A DNA stretch of 17,777 bases, taken from contig NAOQ01000239.1 in the NCBI GenBank assembly GCA_002751075.1, forward strand, positions 66,517-84,293, given 5' to 3'. The position numbers were made by a program, and so were the translations under genes. The stretch is from Ichthyophonus hoferi. Its lineage: Eukaryota > Opisthokonta > Ichthyosporea > Ichthyophonida > Ichthyophonidae. Shown here piece after piece: positions 13,164 to 17,777 of this stretch (within the stretch, counting starts at the first letter, position 1; every line of letters begins with the position of its first letter). A model generated the notes under the pieces. The model saw nothing but the letters and a program-made list of their open reading frames with translations. It was not told the DNA's origin and searched no databases.

Positions 13164-13930
13164 CTTTGCTTACTGTAAACACAAAAAACATGCCGGTTAA
13201 ATAGCGGTTGTTAATAAAATATCCATACCTCTAGAGGTTAAGTGATAGTATTGGACGGTAGTGTAGTTCAGTCAGGAAGAAAACGAATAATAGAAGGCGA
13301 AGAGGAAGAGGAAAATACATAGAAATAAAAAATAATGGAAAAAAAGCATAAAAAATACATGGGCTAATATAAATGTCTTTACAAGTGTAAATTAGAGAAA
13401 GATTCTGTAGAGAAAGATTCTGTAATAAATTAGTATATGTGTAAACTTCAAATACCTACAGGAACTGTAATATAAGTTTTTCTTAAAGAAAGACGAGAAA
13501 ATTACGAACAGAACCATCATATTGGTATTTAAACGCAGCATTACGATGGTAAAATGCTTGTATAAGTGTTAGTGCTATGAAAGTACTGTGAGAAGAATAA
13601 TACCTTCACAAAATAATATAAAATAACCCTTGAACTATAATATTAGTTTGGTATTATATAGTATAGTAGTATCTCAAGTATAACGGCTATTGTTATTGTT
13701 GCTAAGGCCAAATAATTTTCAAGTACATTCCAATTGATAAGAGTACGATAATAGTTGCGATCTCGTTTCACATAGAAATATATTTTATCAGCTTAAAATA
13801 AATAAACAATAGGATATGTAGTATAAAGAGTATAGAAACGGTTATTTTACTAATTTTCATCTATTTATTTTTCATTTTTTATTATTATTCTATACTCTCC
13901 TTTGGTCATTATAAGGGTGGGAATCTACTT
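13164..13930. promoter_or_regulatory. Upstream region of GRASP, no gene seen
   Basis: This is the presumed promoter and leader region of GRASP: AT-rich with purine-rich stretches on the plus strand at 13275-13345. No clear TATA or initiator can be picked out, and no frame resembles a protein. Confidence 0.4.
13394..13423. repeat. Perfect 15-bp tandem duplication
   Basis: AGAGAAAGATTCTGT occurs twice back to back (13394-13408 and 13409-13423) without mismatch, which points to a recent duplication by slippage. It lies about 230 bp upstream of the GRASP start codon. Confidence 0.8.
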
Positions 13931-14660
13931 TTTTGTTTTGATAATTTGCTTATCTTTACCTGCCAACTTCCAAATAGATTCAGGCTGCAGATAGTTAAAA
14001 CCTCCCTTATTTCTTGGAAAGCCCTGGTGCCCACTCCATACATATTTTATCTAGTTTAGTAGTAATTACATTACTACTACCATTATCCTAAAGACACCCT
14101 AAACCTTGGTCTTCTATTCTAATGTAAACTCACTTAAATTTTCAACCATCATGTATATTAATTAGCAGCCTGTTATCATTTTTTCCTCCTTTAAGCAGAG
14201 GATCACACTTTTAGACTTCTCTGTATATGACTACCATTAATTGGATCAATAAGGGTTTAGAATAGTTGGTTATAATGCGACTGAAACCTACTTTCTCTAG
14301 TGCTTTAGTTTCTTTAAGGTTTTTCACCCGTCTGAGAATATCGTAATGCCAATGTCAGTGTGACAACTTTGTATGCTAAGATGTAAAGTTTTCATATCAA
14401 CTCAGACAAAGAAAGATTTATTGGTCCTTGCATATACCGCCAATAATCCAAGGACTAGAGCCAGGTCATTCTCTAGCTATTTTATATACATGAAACAATA
14501 CTTTTATCTCTTCTTACAGTAATTCTATATCTTCTTTTCTTTTAGAAATACTATAAGGTATAATTATTTCTAGGCACAATGATGGGTTTCCGGCAAAAAC
14601 TTGGTTTGATGACTGCAAAACTCTTATACCCAATTTTAAGGTGCCTTTTTTGCAAAAAAT
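13920..14660. other. Coding-like but decayed sequence of unknown origin
   Basis: Short stretches here read like protein rather than random AT-rich sequence. On the minus strand, about 14057-13920 gives a Gly/Arg/Leu-rich frame, and about 14455-14320 gives a hydrophobic, Leu-rich frame. On the plus strand, 14576-14670 gives a mixed-composition frame with GFPAKTWFDDCKTL. None exceeds about 45 codons, the frames do not agree in strand, and no family is convincing. Decayed transposon sequence is the likeliest explanation. Confidence 0.3.
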
Positions 14661-15500
14661 AAATAGATAATTATAAAGCAAAACATGTCATAGTAAATGC
14701 TAAATCTAAATAGTACTAGATATCTGTAAAAAACATTTTCCACCTACTAGTATGTGATAAAAAATTATATCAATATCTGATGCGAGCTATTCAATTCAAC
14801 CGATCACTGATTCAGCTCAACAAGACGACTTTACGAATAGAAAAAATGTTATTATTTGTATATTAATATCCAATTTATTTATTTGCATTTAAGCTTGCGT
14901 AATTGTAAATATAGACAACTACGTATATATGGCATTAATTAAATATTTATTCAAAATATTTTAAATTCTATATCATGACTTCAACTTTCATCTGTTTTTT
15001 TTTACATTTGATATTAGAATTAATCTAATGCAGTTTATTTTTTTTGTTGTGAGAAAGCATATTGCTATTGCAAGCTTACCATAGAATTGTTTACCCTTTG
15101 TATTTCAGACCTACTAATGTATATGTTGCTATATATTGCAATTCAACATGTTTCTACTCATCTGTTTGTTGTAATAATACATACATATCGCTACAAGATT
15201 CTTAGTTATGCATTCATCACAATAACAAAATAATATTTTAGTGACCATCTAGCAGGAAAAGTTGGAGACATTACTAGAATGTTAAAGGAATTACATAAAT
15301 GCTACTGTTTAGCCAGCACTATAAACTTTTGAGCCGAAGCAGAGCTAGTAAAGGAAATAGCGGTATTTTTTTAGTGGCACATGCACTATATAAGAGGTTA
15401 TAGCAATCTGTAGTAGTTATAGTGACTTGTACACAGATTTTGGGGTCGACAATTGGGTGTTGTATAGTAAGATTATATATATATTATGATATTGCTTAGC
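14660..15500. other. AT-rich intergenic stretch, nothing recognised
   Basis: Poly-T runs and TA-rich sequence dominate. No frame of useful length, no RNA-gene boxes and no clear repeats were found. Confidence 0.5.
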
Positions 15501-15512
15501 AAATAATAAACG

Positions 15513-15550
15513 AATGCGAAGTTTTTTTGTGTCAAGAAAGTATTCGCATT
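15513..15550. repeat. 8-bp inverted repeat with T-rich loop
   Basis: AATGCGAA (15513-15520) and TTCGCATT (15543-15550) are perfect reverse complements, 22 nt apart, and each is followed on its right by a run of T. The pair lies just left of the GC-rich hairpin and may belong to the same small element. Confidence 0.4.
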
Positions 15551-15580
15551 TTTTTATAACGGTATTGTATACGTACACAT

Positions 15581-15603
15581 GTATGCGGGGGTGCCCCGTA
15601 TAC
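15581..15603. repeat. GC-rich perfect hairpin (10-bp stem, 3-nt loop)
   Basis: GTATGCGGGG (15581-15590) and CCCCGTATAC (15594-15603) pair fully around GTG, allowing one G-U pair as RNA. It is the sharpest GC-rich spot in this AT-rich flank and is followed at once by a related GTATACCCGGG motif sharing three bases. It could be a transposon tip or a GC-cluster-like insertion. Confidence 0.6.
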
Positions 15604-15712
15604 CCGGGTGTGCCAAGAATTTTATTAGTTATTGCCGTTTTCATTTCTGCTTTCCCGATTTTTATCGTGTGTCAATTGCAGTAAACACCGGTCTAGTTGT
15701 GTTCATTATTGT

Positions 15713-15806
15713 AAATGGGACTAACCGTGAACAGGTCACAGAGACCCACTAGAATTGTCTGATCTTACTTCATTACTCGAATACTATTGTGTCCTCGTTT
15801 AAATGG
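15713..15806. repeat. Diverged duplicated segment, copy A
   Basis: This matches 16132-16250 in the same order: AAATGGG, then ACCCACTA, ATTGTCT, ATCTTA and TGTCCT. The best core is 15744-15770, mostly identical over 27 bases to 16187-16214. Copy B is longer because of extra AT-rich sequence between blocks. Confidence 0.5.
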
Positions 15807-16131
15807 TTAATTAACTAATTTCCTCATTGATGTAAGTGTTTACCGCTTACTATATATTGACAAATTGATTTATTTATTAGAGAACAGTATTCGATTAACT
15901 AATATAAGTGATCATTTTATCATCCGTTTGTTATCAAGGATTGTTCACAAAAACCAATTGAAGATCCCGAAGAACTGTGGGCAAGTCGCTAGAATTACCA
16001 CATATTCCTATAAAGCGCATAAATTAAACAGTAAATATTGACGAAGACTGAGAACATACTTTTTTACTTTTTTTTTTTTGTTCCTTTTATACTTTTTCGG
16101 CTTTTGTTTTAGGCGATGTAATCAATAGCCT

Positions 16132-16250
16132 AAATGGGTCTAATCTTAAAAATATTCTTACTAGCTAATACAATTCATGAAAGATCACCCACTAAGATTG
16201 TCTAATCTTATCTTGATATAATCTTATACTTTTATGTCCTTATTTGGATG
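16132..16250. repeat. Diverged duplicated segment, copy B
   Basis: This is the partner of 15713-15806, in the same orientation about 420 bp away. It lies immediately downstream, in transcription sense, of the minus-strand transposase relic, which suggests both copies are pieces of one old transposon family. Confidence 0.5.
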
Positions 16251-16310
16251 CCTCGGTCTTCTTAAAGTAATAAGCTGTAGCAAAAAGAAAGCATTGAACG
16301 CTTTAGTTTC

Positions 16311-16640
16311 AACAGAGGTTAATGGTATAGGTGGCATTTAAATGATTCTTTTTCGGCCAGACATCTTTGAACACGTTAACCCATATGCTCTCTATGTTTC
16401 CAGTTGCCTATAGTCACTATAGTATAATTATTATCTCCTTCCGCCATCCCTCCCTATACATAGATATGTATAGGTCAGTTTTTGAACCAATATAAACTTT
16501 TCTGGGTATTTAAAGGGGAAAGCAGACACATTATATAAGAGGCTCCCACCTCTTTACCCTCTTGATACCAATGAACATAAATAGGAACGTATTCTTGCAC
16601 AGAATATCACTTGATTTGTGTTGTCATTTCCAATAAAATA
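16311..16640 (-). mobile_element. Decayed MULE-like DNA transposon, transposase core relic
   Basis: On the minus strand, 16640-16475 reads LLEMTTQIK, then after a stop SVQEYVPIYVHWYQEGKEVG, then ASYIMCLLSPLNTQKSLYWF. This fits the spacing of the MULE/FLYWCH-type transposase core, which has a DGTF-like first catalytic Asp, then LYTIHG and VYALLP-like blocks ending Y..LF. About 80 codons on, in another frame, NIESIWVNVFKDVWP (about 16403-16359) resembles the DFE...NAFK.VFP block around the second Asp. Here the catalytic Asp positions read Glu and Asn, and stops and frame changes are present, so the copy is dead. No terminal inverted repeats were found. The assignment rests on remembered family patterns only. 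Confidence 0.35.
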
Positions 16641-16649
16641 TATTAAATA

Positions 16650-17777
16650 TTAAGCAAGTACTTGGTAAGTTGAATTACTTGGATAGTCACTGAGAACATC
16701 TTGTTTTTGAAGTACTCCTGGTGTTCTTTTTTTACTACTATGGACATATTTATGCCACAATACTTTATCAATCAACGTTTATGTTAAATAGACATTAATG
16801 CTTATATTCAAACTGTCTTAAGGAAATACAATAAGATGTTGAATCACATGCCATAGGAGAGCTCAAATGATAATTATCTAGCCAAATCTTAAGGCAACCA
16901 CCCAGGAGAGAGAATGCATAATGATGGCAGGATATCGCGAGTATTGGTCAGCGAATACCATAAATTGCAGAATATAGCCATTTACACAATTGATCGCAGA
17001 TCGATTGCCCATTACTTCAATCAGTGGCTCAAGTTTTTATTAATTACCAATTATGTCTAGGATGAGTTTTGAATTTTCCTTTTATCCATACAAAAGTGAA
17101 TAATTAAAAAATCTCTAAAAAAAGTTAAATTTACGATAAAATGTAATTATAATGAGCTCACTTGCAATGCTAGCCGATTGCTTGATAAACTACATACCTT
17201 TGACAAAACATTAAAAATTAATATAAAGTATAAGGGAATATATATTTATAAAAGGAATAGCGGAAAAATTAATTCAATCATAATTTATTGGAATATAGCT
17301 ATATTATTTTTTATTGAATAGAGAAGTGCACATTATATTATATTGATTTACTCGGAATTGGATTGTACACTTACATACGTATCTATCTATAGTTTGAGAG
17401 TACAATTAAGAGCAGCAATTGCGATCGTTTAATTTAAGCATAAATTAAAAAATTCTTTTAAACATATCTCTCAAGACGTATTGGCTGGATAAAATCATTA
17501 ACATTTGAAGTCGGATCTCAGTCAAATCTATGCAAAGTATAGCATGTAATAATATATATATATATATAATCTATTATCTTAACATGTATTGATGTCTTGC
17601 TCCCTTTCATAGATTGTTTTACTGCCAGCCCTTTATTGTTTATCATTTATTCGTTTTCTGGAATATTATAACATAAGTATGTTTATTTGTATGCCTATAT
17701 ATATAGTTGTTATTCACTGGATATTTATAATATAGCTATGTGGTAGTTCTATTCTTACCTTATTATGCCTTTTCTGA
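16650..17777. other. AT-rich intergenic stretch to the right edge, nothing recognised
   Basis: Only short frames, a TA microsatellite at 17551-17568 and scattered palindromic AT motifs are visible. It may contain the 5' part of the decayed transposon, but no protein-like segment could be read. Confidence 0.5.

Noticed and set aside
14320-14455. Leu-rich minus-strand frame that loosely recalls a tyrosine-recombinase segment
   Set aside because: The resemblance is a few hydrophobic positions and one Arg; neighbouring fragments are in the wrong order for such a protein.
15417-15644. 75-codon minus-strand frame containing GTPGYTGHPRI, which recalls the PGYTG motif of axonemal CIMIP2/FAM166-like proteins
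   Set aside because: The match is five residues, produced by the GC-rich hairpin read in one frame; the rest is Ile/Tyr/Lys-rich intergenic translation with no further family motif or splice support.

Overview
This is a nuclear, AT-rich, intron-dense eukaryotic window. Exons are short (41 to 144 nt, apart from one long last exon, about 0.9 kb, and the larger exons of the membrane-protein gene). Introns run about 250 to 830 nt, have GT-AG borders (typically GTATGT, GTAAGT or GTGAGT donors) and are full of TA-type microsatellites. Both recognisable genes are universal eukaryotic housekeeping genes, so they do not fix the lineage. The intron density and the human-like alignment of both proteins would suit an intron-rich unicellular relative of animals or an early-branching fungus, but that is a guess.

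Layout. (1) 1-2482, minus strand: the 5' half of a RuvB-like 2 (RUVBL2/reptin/RVB2) AAA+ ATPase gene, eight exons resolved, cut off by the left edge after about 191 codons. (2) 2483-3621: a divergent intergenic region with a nested dyad-symmetric element and a possible plus-strand micro-exon. (3) 3622-5523, plus strand: a three-exon gene for a 296-residue multi-pass membrane protein of no family I recognise. (4) 5524-6796: a convergent intergenic region with a perfect 10-bp hairpin, and the GRASP poly(A) signal at its right edge. (5) 6797-13163, minus strand: a complete nine-exon GRASP (Golgi reassembly stacking protein, GORASP/Grh1) gene, 542 residues, with a predicted N-myristoylation signal, two PDZ-like domains and a 312-residue low-complexity tail holding an unusual His/Cys cluster. 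(6) 13164-17777: about 4.6 kb without a convincing gene. It contains decayed transposon sequence, including a MULE-like transposase relic on the minus strand, a diverged duplicated segment and a GC-rich perfect hairpin.

The three genes do not form an obvious pathway: one is nuclear chromatin and complex assembly, one is Golgi and secretory, one is an unknown membrane protein. RUVBL2 and the membrane protein are divergent and may share a promoter; the membrane protein and GRASP converge. I see no tRNA, rRNA, CRISPR or prokaryotic operon structure. The best candidates for something undescribed are the orphan membrane protein and the metal-binding-like cluster in the GRASP tail; neither amounts to a demonstrated new system.
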